From positions 2,418,001-2,482,000 of the forward strand of contig CP179201.1 of the NCBI GenBank assembly GCA_051201605.1: 64,000 bases of DNA, given 5' to 3'. Position 1 is the first letter of the stretch. Each line of letters begins with the position of its first letter. Source of the DNA: CABZJG01 sp902512685. GTDB lineage: Bacteria; Pseudomonadota; Alphaproteobacteria; Rhodobacterales; Rhodobacteraceae. A program made the translations under genes and the position numbers. The notes below the pieces were generated by a model. The model did no database searches and was not told the DNA's origin. It saw only the letters and a program-made list of their open reading frames with translations. Positions 1 through 7,194 of this stretch are shown here, one piece after another.

Positions 1-1
1 G

Positions 2-127
2 GATTTCTTACCACAAATGCGCTCTGCTGCGGTATCCCACTTGGCACAGGCAGATGGGTTCATTCTTATTCCGTCACATATCGAACACTTACCCAAATCG
101 GGCCTCGTTGAGTTCATTCCCTTTTAG
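2..127 (+). CDS. C-terminal fragment of a molybdopterin-biosynthesis (MoeA-like) protein, cut by the window edge
   Basis: An open frame runs from the first bases of the window to a TAG at 125-127 and gives about 41 residues. The readable tail (…LAQADGFILIP…LPKSGLVEFIPF) resembles the C-terminal domain of MoeA-type molybdopterin molybdotransferases, which end in a short beta-barrel with an ADGF-like stretch and a V(E/F)xxPF close. The DUF2478 gene starts 16 bases later on the same strand, and that family often sits with molybdenum genes, which supports the call. Only a fragment is visible, so another molybdopterin-binding protein is possible. Confidence 0.5.
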   Translation, partial: DFLPQMRSAAVSHLAQADGFILIPSHIEHLPKSGLVEFIPF

Positions 128-143
128 TAAACTGGAAAACAAC

Positions 144-674
144 ATGAAAATTGCATTTACAATGTCTCGAGATCTTGGCCGAACCGATCAATTATTGGCA
201 GAAGCTGCAAAAGATCTCGAAAGCTGTGGCATTCGCACTTGTGGAACTGTCCAAAGTAATTCTGATCGGGAAGATTGCCATGCCTGTGATATGGATGTCA
301 AAGTTTTGCCCAATGGCCCGGTTATTCGAATATCACAATCCTTAGGCAAAGAAGCCAAAGGATGTCGCCTTGATCCTTCCGCACTGGAAGAAGCAGTTCG
401 CCTTGTTGGAGCCACAATTCCAAGCGGATCTGATCTTCTGATTATTAATAAATTTGGTAAACACGAAGCGGAAGGGCGGGGATTCAGAGAGGTAATTGCA
501 GAAGCTCTTTCGCAAAATATTCCGGTTTTGGTTGGACTAAACCAGCTTAATGCGATGGCTTTTGAAGAATTTACCTCAGGAATGGCCGTATCATTGCCCC
601 CAGAGAAATCTAAAATAGTTGAATGGGGTAAAACTGTATCTAAGTGCCTAGAAATGGAATACCGAGCCAGCTAG
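144..674 (+). CDS. DUF2478 family protein
   Basis: Predicted 176-residue soluble protein with no signal peptide. ATG 144 is chosen because family-like sequence begins there (MKIAFTMSRDLGRTDQLL). The open frame extends upstream to 54 but would overlap the preceding gene. Family-like stretches include a CxxC (CHAC) near residue 46, CDMDVKVLPNGPVIRISQ, GCRLDP and LLIINKFGKHEAEGRGF. The last is the best conserved part of DUF2478, a P-loop-like family of unknown function often found next to molybdate transport or cofactor genes. Its close spacing to the upstream molybdopterin-type gene suggests one operon. A role in molybdenum handling is inferred from context only. Confidence 0.8.
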   Translation: MKIAFTMSRDLGRTDQLLAEAAKDLESCGIRTCGTVQSNSDREDCHACDMDVKVLPNGPVIRISQSLGKEAKGCRLDPSALEEAVRLVGATIPSGSDLLIINKFGKHEAEGRGFREVIAEALSQNIPVLVGLNQLNAMAFEEFTSGMAVSLPPEKSKIVEWGKTVSKCLEMEYRAS

Positions 675-720
675 GCTTGCACTTTCACACTAAATAGCCT
701 GCCAATTGCCTAATCCAAAA

Positions 721-734
721 TTGATCTAGGTCAA
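721..734 (+). promoter_or_regulatory. FNR box upstream of a small ORF
   Basis: TTGATCTAGGTCAA differs at one base from the FNR consensus TTGAT-N4-ATCAA. A GATAGT -10-like hexamer at 754-759 would put the start site near 767, about 40 bases from the box centre, as in a class II activated promoter. It precedes the 797-1036 gene. FnrL itself is encoded in this window. Confidence 0.65.
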
Positions 735-796
735 TTTCTTTCACTTAAAGCCAGATAGTGTGCACGCCACTATTATAGGATGCGTCTGGATATAGA

Positions 797-1036
797 ATGA
801 CCGAAAGCAGCAAGAGATTATTTTTACAACTCTATTCGGAAATTGGCACCAAAATTTCAGCCTTAGAAAGAGAATTGCTCGAATGTGAATCCAAGCATTT
901 GGAGGCTTCACATGGCTCGCAGATTCAACAAAATAACGAGCAAACGCCAAAAGACAAAAGATTGCATAAAATGCGAAAAGCAAGAAAAGCCAAAATAGAA
1001 AAGCTCATGGCAAGGGTCTCAGACATTTGCAAATGA
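797..1036 (+). CDS. Small hypothetical charged protein (79 aa), putative FnrL target
   Basis: I do not recognise this protein. It is 79 residues, highly charged and probably helical: an acidic/amphipathic first half (ISALERELLECESKHLEA) and a very basic second half (KDKRLHKMRKARKAKIEKL). It has no signal peptide or membrane span. Two signals support it as a real gene although the ribosome-binding site is weak: an FNR box with a well-placed -10 element upstream (721-759) and a strong intrinsic terminator just after the stop codon (1045-1076). That makes it a single-gene transcription unit, probably induced at low oxygen. The basic tail could bind nucleic acid or a membrane, which is speculation. 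Confidence 0.6.
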   Translation: MTESSKRLFLQLYSEIGTKISALERELLECESKHLEASHGSQIQQNNEQTPKDKRLHKMRKARKAKIEKLMARVSDICK

Positions 1037-1044
1037 ACAAAGAA

Positions 1045-1076
1045 GTGCTTTCATTGACCCAATGAAAGAGCTTTTT
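1045..1076 (+). terminator. Rho-independent terminator of the 797-1036 gene
   Basis: The stem GCTTTCATTG / CAATGAAAG-A-GC closes a short loop and is followed by TTTTT. It starts about 10 bases after the stop codon. Confidence 0.8.
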
Positions 1077-1349
1077 ATCTGCAGGTCTAAATAAGATTAC
1101 GCCTAATAGGCTATGCTTATCTTTTAAAGATCAACACTGTTCCAGATGGTCAAATTAAGACCTATTAGTCACATCTTTCAGATAAAAATGACTTCACCCT
1201 TTTGGGAAGAATGTGACGTAAAGCAGTGCAAGTGAATAGAAACACACAACAATTGAAGTTCCAATGAATAAAAAAACTGACATCTCGACTTATAGCCTCC
1301 ATTGTGAAAGTCCTCATGTGGACATTCACGAAAGGAGCCCAATCTTTCT

Positions 1350-1363
1350 TTGATCTGGATCAA
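1350..1363. promoter_or_regulatory. Perfect FNR box with no assigned gene
   Basis: TTGATCTGGATCAA is a perfect palindromic FNR site in the 394-base gap between the 797-1036 gene and the 3' end of hemN. No convincing protein gene starts on either side. A rightward transcript would run antisense to hemN, with a TATAAA at 1378-1383 as a possible -10. A leftward transcript would cross 1037-1317. The rest of the gap shows nothing else I can support. Confidence 0.6.
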
Positions 1364-1430
1364 AAAATACAAGAAATATAAAAAGTAACCGCTGTTGGTG
1401 CCTTACACGAGCCACCACCATGTTATTTCG

Positions 1431-2780
1431 TTAAATGGCATGACTACCGGCACCCGTTGGGTAAGTATCCAACTGATGCGCAATAACCCGCGTCATGAAA
1501 CGTTCGCTGGGATGGATTTCTAACTGTCCATTTTTATAGCTGCACGCGTCGGGGAAATACTGTGAAAGACGGTTCATTACTGTTTTGATGTCTGAACCCC
1601 GCTCTGGAAAATCTTTGGAAATTTCTGCTGCATTTAAAGCGAATTTGCACATCAGATTCTCAATCATACGAGAGATAAGCATGTCTTTATCTGAGAGTGC
1701 ATGGCCACGGGCACCAGCTAGATTAGATTGTTCGATTGAACTTATATAGGTTGATGTCGCCGAATGGTTTTGAACATAGCCTTGCGGAAATTGCGAGATC
1801 GATGAAGCACCTGCGCCAATCAAAACCCGCGAAACATCGTCTGTGTACCCTTGGAAGTTTCGCCTTAAGCTACCCTTTTGCACAGCTTGTGCCAAACCGT
1901 CATGTGGTTTTGAAAAATGATCTATTCCAACCGACAGAAAACCTTGATCAATCAAAAAATCGCGCGTTGCATGAAACAGTTCAAAACGCTCTTGACTGTC
2001 AGGCAGAGCAGTTTCGTCAATCATAATTTGGCGTTTCGACATCCAAGGCACGCGCGCATAACCGTAAACGGCCAAACGATCCGGATCAAGTGTTGCCACC
2101 TTGCTCAATGTACGTTGCAAACTCACCATGGTTTGATGTGGCAACCCATAGACCAAGTCCATGTTTACCCGATCAATGGCAAATTTTTTTAGTAACTCAA
2201 CCACCCTATTTGTCTGTTCATATGATTGCTCTCGACCAATGGCTGTCTGGACCTCAGGTTCAAAGTCCTGAACACCTATACTGGCGCGGTTCATCCCAAA
2301 ATCGGCAAGGGTTCTTAGAACACTTTCGGTGGCGTCGGTTGGATCAATTTCAACAGCGAATTCAAAATTAGAACCGGTTTCAAAAATAGAAAAGACCTTG
2401 TTTAGCAATTTGGCCATGAGATCTGAGGGCAAGATAGTAGGTGTTCCACCACCCAAATTAAGTCGTGATAACATAGGGGCTTTGGGCAGATGTTCGGCGA
2501 TTAGATCCAACTCACGGCATAGGATATCCACGTAGGACTGCAACGGTTCCAAGCTTTTTGTCCCTTGTGTCCTACAGGCACAAAACCAACAAAGGCGCTT
2601 GCAAAACGGGATGTGAAGATAGAGCGAAATTGGTTCACCGGGGCGCACTTTACTGAGCCATTTAGCCTGGGTGCCCCCATCTATCTTTTTGTTAAAATGA
2701 TTTGCGGGCGGATAGCTTGTATAGCGCGGCACCCGCGCGGCAAAGAGTCCGCTAAGTCGTTGTTGTGAAAACTGCATCAT
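1431..2780 (-). CDS. hemN: Oxygen-independent coproporphyrinogen III oxidase
   Basis: Radical-SAM enzyme that converts coproporphyrinogen III to protoporphyrinogen IX without oxygen, for cytoplasmic haem synthesis. From ATG 2780 it is 449 residues, a normal HemN length. The [4Fe-4S]/SAM cluster cysteines are in PFCKRLCWFC (C60, C64, C67), followed by the glycine-rich LNLGGGTPT and the RASIGVQDF segment. The N-terminus RVPRYTSYPPANHF is typical of the family. The frame stays open upstream to 2939, but that would overlap the FNR box and fnrL, so it is rejected; ATG 2777 is an alternative start. It is divergent from fnrL, with a perfect FNR box between them, so it is probably induced by FnrL at low oxygen. 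Confidence 0.95.
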   Translation of the reverse strand: MMQFSQQRLSGLFAARVPRYTSYPPANHFNKKIDGGTQAKWLSKVRPGEPISLYLHIPFCKRLCWFCACRTQGTKSLEPLQSYVDILCRELDLIAEHLPKAPMLSRLNLGGGTPTILPSDLMAKLLNKVFSIFETGSNFEFAVEIDPTDATESVLRTLADFGMNRASIGVQDFEPEVQTAIGREQSYEQTNRVVELLKKFAIDRVNMDLVYGLPHQTMVSLQRTLSKVATLDPDRLAVYGYARVPWMSKRQIMIDETALPDSQERFELFHATRDFLIDQGFLSVGIDHFSKPHDGLAQAVQKGSLRRNFQGYTDDVSRVLIGAGASSISQFPQGYVQNHSATSTYISSIEQSNLAGARGHALSDKDMLISRMIENLMCKFALNAAEISKDFPERGSDIKTVMNRLSQYFPDACSYKNGQLEIHPSERFMTRVIAHQLDTYPTGAGSHAI

Positions 2781-2814
2781 CGGGTTACCATGATCACAAT
2801 CATCATTAGCTACA

Positions 2815-2828
2815 TTGATACAGATCAA
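2815..2828. promoter_or_regulatory. FNR box shared by hemN and fnrL
   Basis: TTGATACAGATCAA is a perfect FNR palindrome. It lies 34 bases upstream of the hemN start and only 4 bases before the fnrL ATG at 2833. A class II arrangement fits neither gene exactly. At fnrL the site would more plausibly repress or autoregulate, while hemN transcription could start within the site's reach. Confidence 0.8.
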
Positions 2829-2832
2829 TCGA

Positions 2833-3567
2833 ATGAATATTTTTCCAAATACACACATTGAATGTGAAACCTGCCCGATCAGGCACCGAGCGGTCTGTGC
2901 ACGCTGTGATAAATCCGAACTTATTTTACTGGAAAGCATGAAAACATATCGAACCTATACGCCTGGGGAACCCATCTTATGGCGGGGGGACAAACTCAAC
3001 TATGTAGCGTCCGTGGTGCAAGGCGTCGCGACGCTTGGAAAAACACTCGAAGATGGCCGCACACAAATTGTTGGGCTGTTGTTTGGGTCAGATTTTATTG
3101 GGCGGCCTGGGCGTGAGGAAATTGATTTTGATATTACTGCCGTGACCGAGGTCACGCTGTGCTGTTTTCAACGACCCGCCTTTGAAAGCCTTGTCGCATC
3201 GACCCCGCATATATCCGAGCAGGTTGTGCAAATGGCATTGGATGAATTGGATGCAGCGCGCGATTGGATGTTGCTTTTGGGGCGCAAAACAGCACGCGAG
3301 AAAATCGCGACCTTTATCGATATGCTGGTGCAACGGCAGCATATGGAAGGCTTACGAGGACCAAAACCTAAGCTGTCCTTACCGCTCACACGCGAAGAAA
3401 TTGCAAACTATCTTGGTTTGACTGTAGAAACCGTAAGCCGTCAGATCACCAGCCTCAAAAAAGAAGGGGTTTTGGAATTTAGTGATCGTAGAAGTTTTCG
3501 GGTAAAAGATATGCGCGCGTTGAAGGAAGCCACCGGAGATGATGCCGAAGGCGGTTTAATTATTTGA
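2833..3567 (+). CDS. fnrL: Oxygen-sensing transcription regulator FnrL (Crp/Fnr family)
   Basis: Global anaerobic/microaerobic activator. The 244-residue protein has an N-terminal cysteine cluster (C11, C14, C22, C25) plus C110/C111, enough to ligate an oxygen-labile [4Fe-4S] cluster. A cyclic-nucleotide-binding-like beta roll follows (GEPILWRGDKLNYVASVVQGVATL), then a dimerisation helix. The C-terminal helix-turn-helix (LTREEIANYLGLTVETVSRQI) has the E-SR recognition pattern that reads TTGAT half sites. ATG 2833 is preferred; a TTG at 2815 lies inside the FNR box and is not a credible start. Four FNR boxes within the first 3.6 kb, flanking hemN and cco, mark this as a local regulon cluster. 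Confidence 0.95.
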   Translation: MNIFPNTHIECETCPIRHRAVCARCDKSELILLESMKTYRTYTPGEPILWRGDKLNYVASVVQGVATLGKTLEDGRTQIVGLLFGSDFIGRPGREEIDFDITAVTEVTLCCFQRPAFESLVASTPHISEQVVQMALDELDAARDWMLLLGRKTAREKIATFIDMLVQRQHMEGLRGPKPKLSLPLTREEIANYLGLTVETVSRQITSLKKEGVLEFSDRRSFRVKDMRALKEATGDDAEGGLII

Positions 3568-3577
3568 TTTTCTAATT

Positions 3578-3621
3578 TTGATTTATGTCAAGGTTGGCTC
3601 AATAAATCCCAAGTAGATACT
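3578..3621 (+). promoter_or_regulatory. FNR-dependent promoter of ccoNOQP
   Basis: The FNR box TTGATTTATGTCAA (3578-3591) is followed by a TAGATA -10 element at 3614-3619. This predicts a start near 3626, with the box centred at about -41.5, the textbook class II position. ccoN begins at 3677. Confidence 0.75.
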
Positions 3622-3676
3622 GACCTCAAAATAGCGACCTGACGTTGGTGGTACGCTAAAGCGTTGGGGTTTTTCA

Positions 3677-5281
3677 ATGAACTATCTAAAACTGTTGGCA
3701 CTTGGGGTGATCGTGCTAATTGCGGCTATGGCCGCGAATTGGGCCGTAGATCTAGCCTATCAGGTGCACGCTCTTTTAGTAATGCTGATCGCCGCATGGG
3801 TTTTTATTCGCGTATTACGTGGAATTGACCCTTTGAATATTCCCCAAAGCACTCCCAGCGGCTATAATGATGCGGTCGTGCGCGTTGGCGTAGTGGCAAC
3901 AGTTTTTTGGGGGTTGGCCGGTTTATTAGTCGGAACTTTTATCGCCTTTCAACTGGCATTTCCAGAATTAAACTTTGACTGGGGTCAGCCGTTTACAAAT
4001 TTTGGCAGACTGCGGCCTCTGCATACCAGTGCGGTCATCTTTGCCTTTGGCGGCAACGCACTTATCTGTACATCCTTTTATGTTGTGCAACGTACCAGTG
4101 GTGTGCGCCTATTTGGGGAACAGCTCAGCTGGTTTGTTTTCTGGGGATATCAGATTTTTATTGTTCTGGCGGCCACAGGCTATTTATTAGGAGCGACCCA
4201 GTCAAAAGAATATGCCGAACCAGAATGGTATGTTGATATCTGGTTGACCCTTGTGTGGGTTAGTTACCTGATTGTCTTTCTCGGCACTATTTTTAAGCGG
4301 CGGGAAAAACACATCTATGTCGCGAACTGGTTTTACCTAAGCTTTATTGTCACTGTCGCAATGCTTCATGTGGTCAACAACATCAGCATTCCAGTCAGCA
4401 TTTGGGGCTCAAAGTCGGTTCAACTTTTTTCTGGGGTGCAGGACGCAATGACCCAATGGTGGTATGGTCACAATGCCGTTGGATTTTTCCTGACCTCCGG
4501 CTTTTTGGGAATGATGTATTATTTTGTTCCCAAACAAGCAAAGCGCCCGATTTATAGCTACAAGCTCTCAATTGTACATTTTTGGGCATTGACCTTTCTG
4601 TATATCTGGGCTGGCCCACACCACCTGCATTATACAGCGCTGCCCGATTGGGCCTCAACTCTTGGGATGGTATTTTCCGTAATCCTGTGGATGCCCAGTT
4701 GGGGCGGCATGATTAACGGTGTTATGACACTTCAGGGCGCTTGGGACAAACTCCGCACTGATCCCATACTCAGAATGTTTGTCCTCAGCCTCGGGTTTTA
4801 CGGAATGTCGACATTCGAGGGTCCCGTGATGTCAATTCGCGCGATTAACTCATTGTCACATTACACTGACTGGACCATCGGCCATGTTCACTCAGGCGCT
4901 TTGGGTTGGAATGGAATGATCACATTTGCGGCTATTTACTTTCTAACGCCGCGTTTATGGGGCCGTGAAAAAATGCATTCAACCGCAGCAATCAACTGGC
5001 ATTTCTGGCTCGCAACCATCGGTATCGTCCTCTATGCGGCTTCAATGTGGGTGACTGGTATTATGGAAGGATTGATGTGGCGCGAGGTCAACGAACTTGG
5101 GTTTCTCGTCAATTCTTTCGCTGACACCGTCGAGGCAAAGTTTCCAATGTATGTGGTCCGCGGAACCGGCGGAGTACTCTACCTTTCTGGGGCCGTTATT
5201 ATGGCCTGGAATGTTTGGCGCACCATCTATGAACCCAAACCATCAAAGCGCAATGCACGCATGCAACATCAGGAGAACTAA
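3677..5281 (+). CDS. ccoN: cbb3-type cytochrome c oxidase catalytic subunit I
   Basis: Catalytic subunit of the high-affinity terminal oxidase; carries haem b and the haem b3-CuB site in the inner membrane. The 534-residue protein has about 12-14 hydrophobic spans. Family motifs include LHTSAVIFAFGGNALI (haem ligand), WWYGHNAVGFFLT (CuB ligand), the HHLHY pair and the late IGHVHSGALGWNGM histidines. It is first in ccoNOQP, behind an FNR-controlled promoter; ccoO starts 3 bases after its stop codon. It reduces O2 at low oxygen using electrons from CcoO and CcoP. Confidence 0.97.
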   Translation: MNYLKLLALGVIVLIAAMAANWAVDLAYQVHALLVMLIAAWVFIRVLRGIDPLNIPQSTPSGYNDAVVRVGVVATVFWGLAGLLVGTFIAFQLAFPELNFDWGQPFTNFGRLRPLHTSAVIFAFGGNALICTSFYVVQRTSGVRLFGEQLSWFVFWGYQIFIVLAATGYLLGATQSKEYAEPEWYVDIWLTLVWVSYLIVFLGTIFKRREKHIYVANWFYLSFIVTVAMLHVVNNISIPVSIWGSKSVQLFSGVQDAMTQWWYGHNAVGFFLTSGFLGMMYYFVPKQAKRPIYSYKLSIVHFWALTFLYIWAGPHHLHYTALPDWASTLGMVFSVILWMPSWGGMINGVMTLQGAWDKLRTDPILRMFVLSLGFYGMSTFEGPVMSIRAINSLSHYTDWTIGHVHSGALGWNGMITFAAIYFLTPRLWGREKMHSTAAINWHFWLATIGIVLYAASMWVTGIMEGLMWREVNELGFLVNSFADTVEAKFPMYVVRGTGGVLYLSGAVIMAWNVWRTIYEPKPSKRNARMQHQEN

Positions 5282-5283
5282 AT

Positions 5284-6009
5284 ATGTCGCTGTTGGCAAA
5301 ACACCGGATCCTAGAAAAGAGCCCGACACTGTTGTTGATCTGTTCGCTTCTCGTTGTGACCGTTGGAGGGATCGTCGAGATCGCGCCGCTATTCTGGCTA
5401 GAGAACACAATTGAAAAAGTCGAGGGCGTGCGGCCTTATTCACCTCTGGAATTAACCGGCCGGGATATCTATATCCGCGAAGGCTGCTATGTCTGTCATA
5501 GCCAGATGATCCGACCAATGCGCGATGAAATTGAACGTTATGGTCATTATTCTCTTGCCGCAGAATCGATGTATGATCACCCCTTCCAATGGGGGTCAAA
5601 GCGCACGGGCCCGGATTTGGCACGAGTCGGGGGCCGATATTCGGATGCTTGGCATGTGGATCATATGAAGCATCCTCAATCTGTTGTGCCACAATCCATC
5701 ATGCCCAAGTATGCCTTTATGATGCACACTAAGATTGGACCGGAGCGTATCAACGATTTGCTAGCCACCCATCGACTGGTCGGAGTGCCCTACGGGGACG
5801 ATCACATCGAAAACGCTGAGGCTGACTTTTTATCTCAAGCTAATCCTGATGCGGACAGTGATGGGCTAATGGCCCGCTATCCCGGCGCCGCTGTTTCAAA
5901 TTTTGATGGGCAGGTAGAGCTCACAGAAATGGACGCAATGATCGCCTATTTGCAAGTGCTTGGAACGATGGTCGATTTCTCAACATTCACTCCAGATGAG
6001 AACCGATAG
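5284..6009 (+). CDS. ccoO: cbb3-type cytochrome c oxidase monohaem subunit II
   Basis: Membrane-anchored monohaem cytochrome c of cbb3 oxidase, passing electrons to CcoN. The 241-residue protein has one N-terminal transmembrane segment (about residues 13-37). A single c-type haem motif, CYVCH, lies at 68-72, and GTKRTGPDLARVGGRYSDAWH-like family sequence follows (here KRTGPDLARVGGRYSDAWH). A later methionine in SIMPKY is the likely sixth ligand. It sits directly between ccoN and ccoQ in one transcription unit. Confidence 0.97.
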   Translation: MSLLAKHRILEKSPTLLLICSLLVVTVGGIVEIAPLFWLENTIEKVEGVRPYSPLELTGRDIYIREGCYVCHSQMIRPMRDEIERYGHYSLAAESMYDHPFQWGSKRTGPDLARVGGRYSDAWHVDHMKHPQSVVPQSIMPKYAFMMHTKIGPERINDLLATHRLVGVPYGDDHIENAEADFLSQANPDADSDGLMARYPGAAVSNFDGQVELTEMDAMIAYLQVLGTMVDFSTFTPDENR

Positions 6010-6018
6010 GTGACAATA

Positions 6019-6243
6019 ATGCAAACTTATACACTACTCCGAGAGTTCGCTGATAGCTGGGTTCTTTTAGCAATGTTCAGCGCTTTTGTATTCGTAATTT
6101 TATGGATTTTGCGGCCAGGCAGCCGTAAAATTCATCGCGACGCCAGCGCTATCCCGTTGCGTGATGACTATGAGTGTGTCGATGAAGTGGCCGCCTATAA
6201 GTCGGATAAAGAGAGCTCATCTCATGGAAAGATATCAGAATGA
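6019..6243 (+). CDS. ccoQ: cbb3-type oxidase small subunit CcoQ
   Basis: Small single-span accessory subunit that stabilises the cbb3 complex. ATG 6019 gives 74 residues (MQTYTLLREFADSW…), with one membrane helix at about residues 14-31 and a short charged tail. A GTG at 6010 is in frame, but an AGGTGA ribosome-binding sequence at 6007-6012 is correctly spaced for ATG 6019. Its stop codon overlaps the ccoP start (ATGA), implying translational coupling. Confidence 0.9.
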   Translation: MQTYTLLREFADSWVLLAMFSAFVFVILWILRPGSRKIHRDASAIPLRDDYECVDEVAAYKSDKESSSHGKISE

Positions 6244-7100
6244 AAACCCCGGAAAAAGATCCTCACACAGAGGTTGAGACAACGGGGCACAGTTGGGATG
6301 GTATCGAAGAGTTAAATACCCCGTTGCCTCGCTGGTGGTTATGGACTTTCTACGCGACTATCATTTGGGGATTAATTTATATTGCGGCTTATCCCGCCCT
6401 GCCGTTTTTTGGAAGTACATCAAATGGATTTCTGGGTTGGTCAGCCCGCTCTAGCCTAGAGGCCGATTTGCAACAGCATAAAGATCGACATGCAAGTTTG
6501 AATAATACTTTGGTTGATGCCGAGCTAAGCAATCTTCAGACAGGTCAAGAACTGCGACAATACGCGCTAGCGCGCGGTGCTGCAGTTTTCACAGCGAACT
6601 GTTCACAATGTCATGGTGCCGGTGCCGGGGGCACAGTGGGTTATCCAAATCTTCTGGATAATGACTGGTTGTGGGGTGGTTCGCTTGAAAGCATTACTTA
6701 TATCATCAATCACGGGATCAGAAATACCAGTGATCCAGATGCACAATTTTCTGAGATGCCAGCCTTTGGAGAATTTCTAGAAGAGGATGATATTACATCC
6801 CTCACCCAGTTCGTAACGCAATTAGCACAAGCCAAAACCAAGGAGCTAAATATTGATGGAAATACCTTATTTGTCGAAAATTGCTCAGGCTGTCACGGGC
6901 AGAATGCAACTGGTAATGAGAGTTTGGGCGCTCCAGATCTAACCGATGCTATATGGCTATATGGGGCTGATAGTGACTCAGTTGAAAAGACCATTACTGA
7001 TGGTCGCTTTGGGGTTATGCCCGCCTGGGGTCAGCGACTCAGTGAAGCCGATTTACGCGCAGTATCCATCTATGTCCATGCTCTGGGAGGCGGCGAATAA
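6240..7100 (+). CDS. ccoP: cbb3-type cytochrome c oxidase dihaem subunit III
   Basis: Dihaem cytochrome c subunit that feeds electrons into cbb3 oxidase. The 286-residue protein has a cytoplasmic N-terminus with the family sequence WDGIEELNTPLPRWW and one membrane segment (about 31-55). The periplasmic part has two c-type haem motifs: CSQCH (121-125) and CSGCH (215-219). Methionine ligands are likely in EMPAFG and VMPAWG. It is the last gene of the ccoNOQP unit; ccoG follows after a 94-base gap. Confidence 0.97.
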   Translation: MKTPEKDPHTEVETTGHSWDGIEELNTPLPRWWLWTFYATIIWGLIYIAAYPALPFFGSTSNGFLGWSARSSLEADLQQHKDRHASLNNTLVDAELSNLQTGQELRQYALARGAAVFTANCSQCHGAGAGGTVGYPNLLDNDWLWGGSLESITYIINHGIRNTSDPDAQFSEMPAFGEFLEEDDITSLTQFVTQLAQAKTKELNIDGNTLFVENCSGCHGQNATGNESLGAPDLTDAIWLYGADSDSVEKTITDGRFGVMPAWGQRLSEADLRAVSIYVHALGGGE

Positions 7101-7194
7101 GCCAACCACACAAGCCGCTTGGGCACAGGTTTGAACAACAAAATTAAACCGGCTTTCGCTGTCGGCTAAAAAAGACCCGTCACTAAGGCGAAAC

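Noticed and set aside
1178..1372. Minus-strand 64-codon frame across the orphan FNR box
   Set aside because: Its start lies upstream of the FNR box it would depend on, and the protein has no recognisable features.
2780..2939. Longer hemN frame starting at 2939
   Set aside because: It would include the FNR box and overlap fnrL; family similarity begins at 2780/2777.
5243..5692. 149-codon minus-strand frame across the ccoN/ccoO junction
   Set aside because: Antisense shadow of ccoO, with no coding features of its own.
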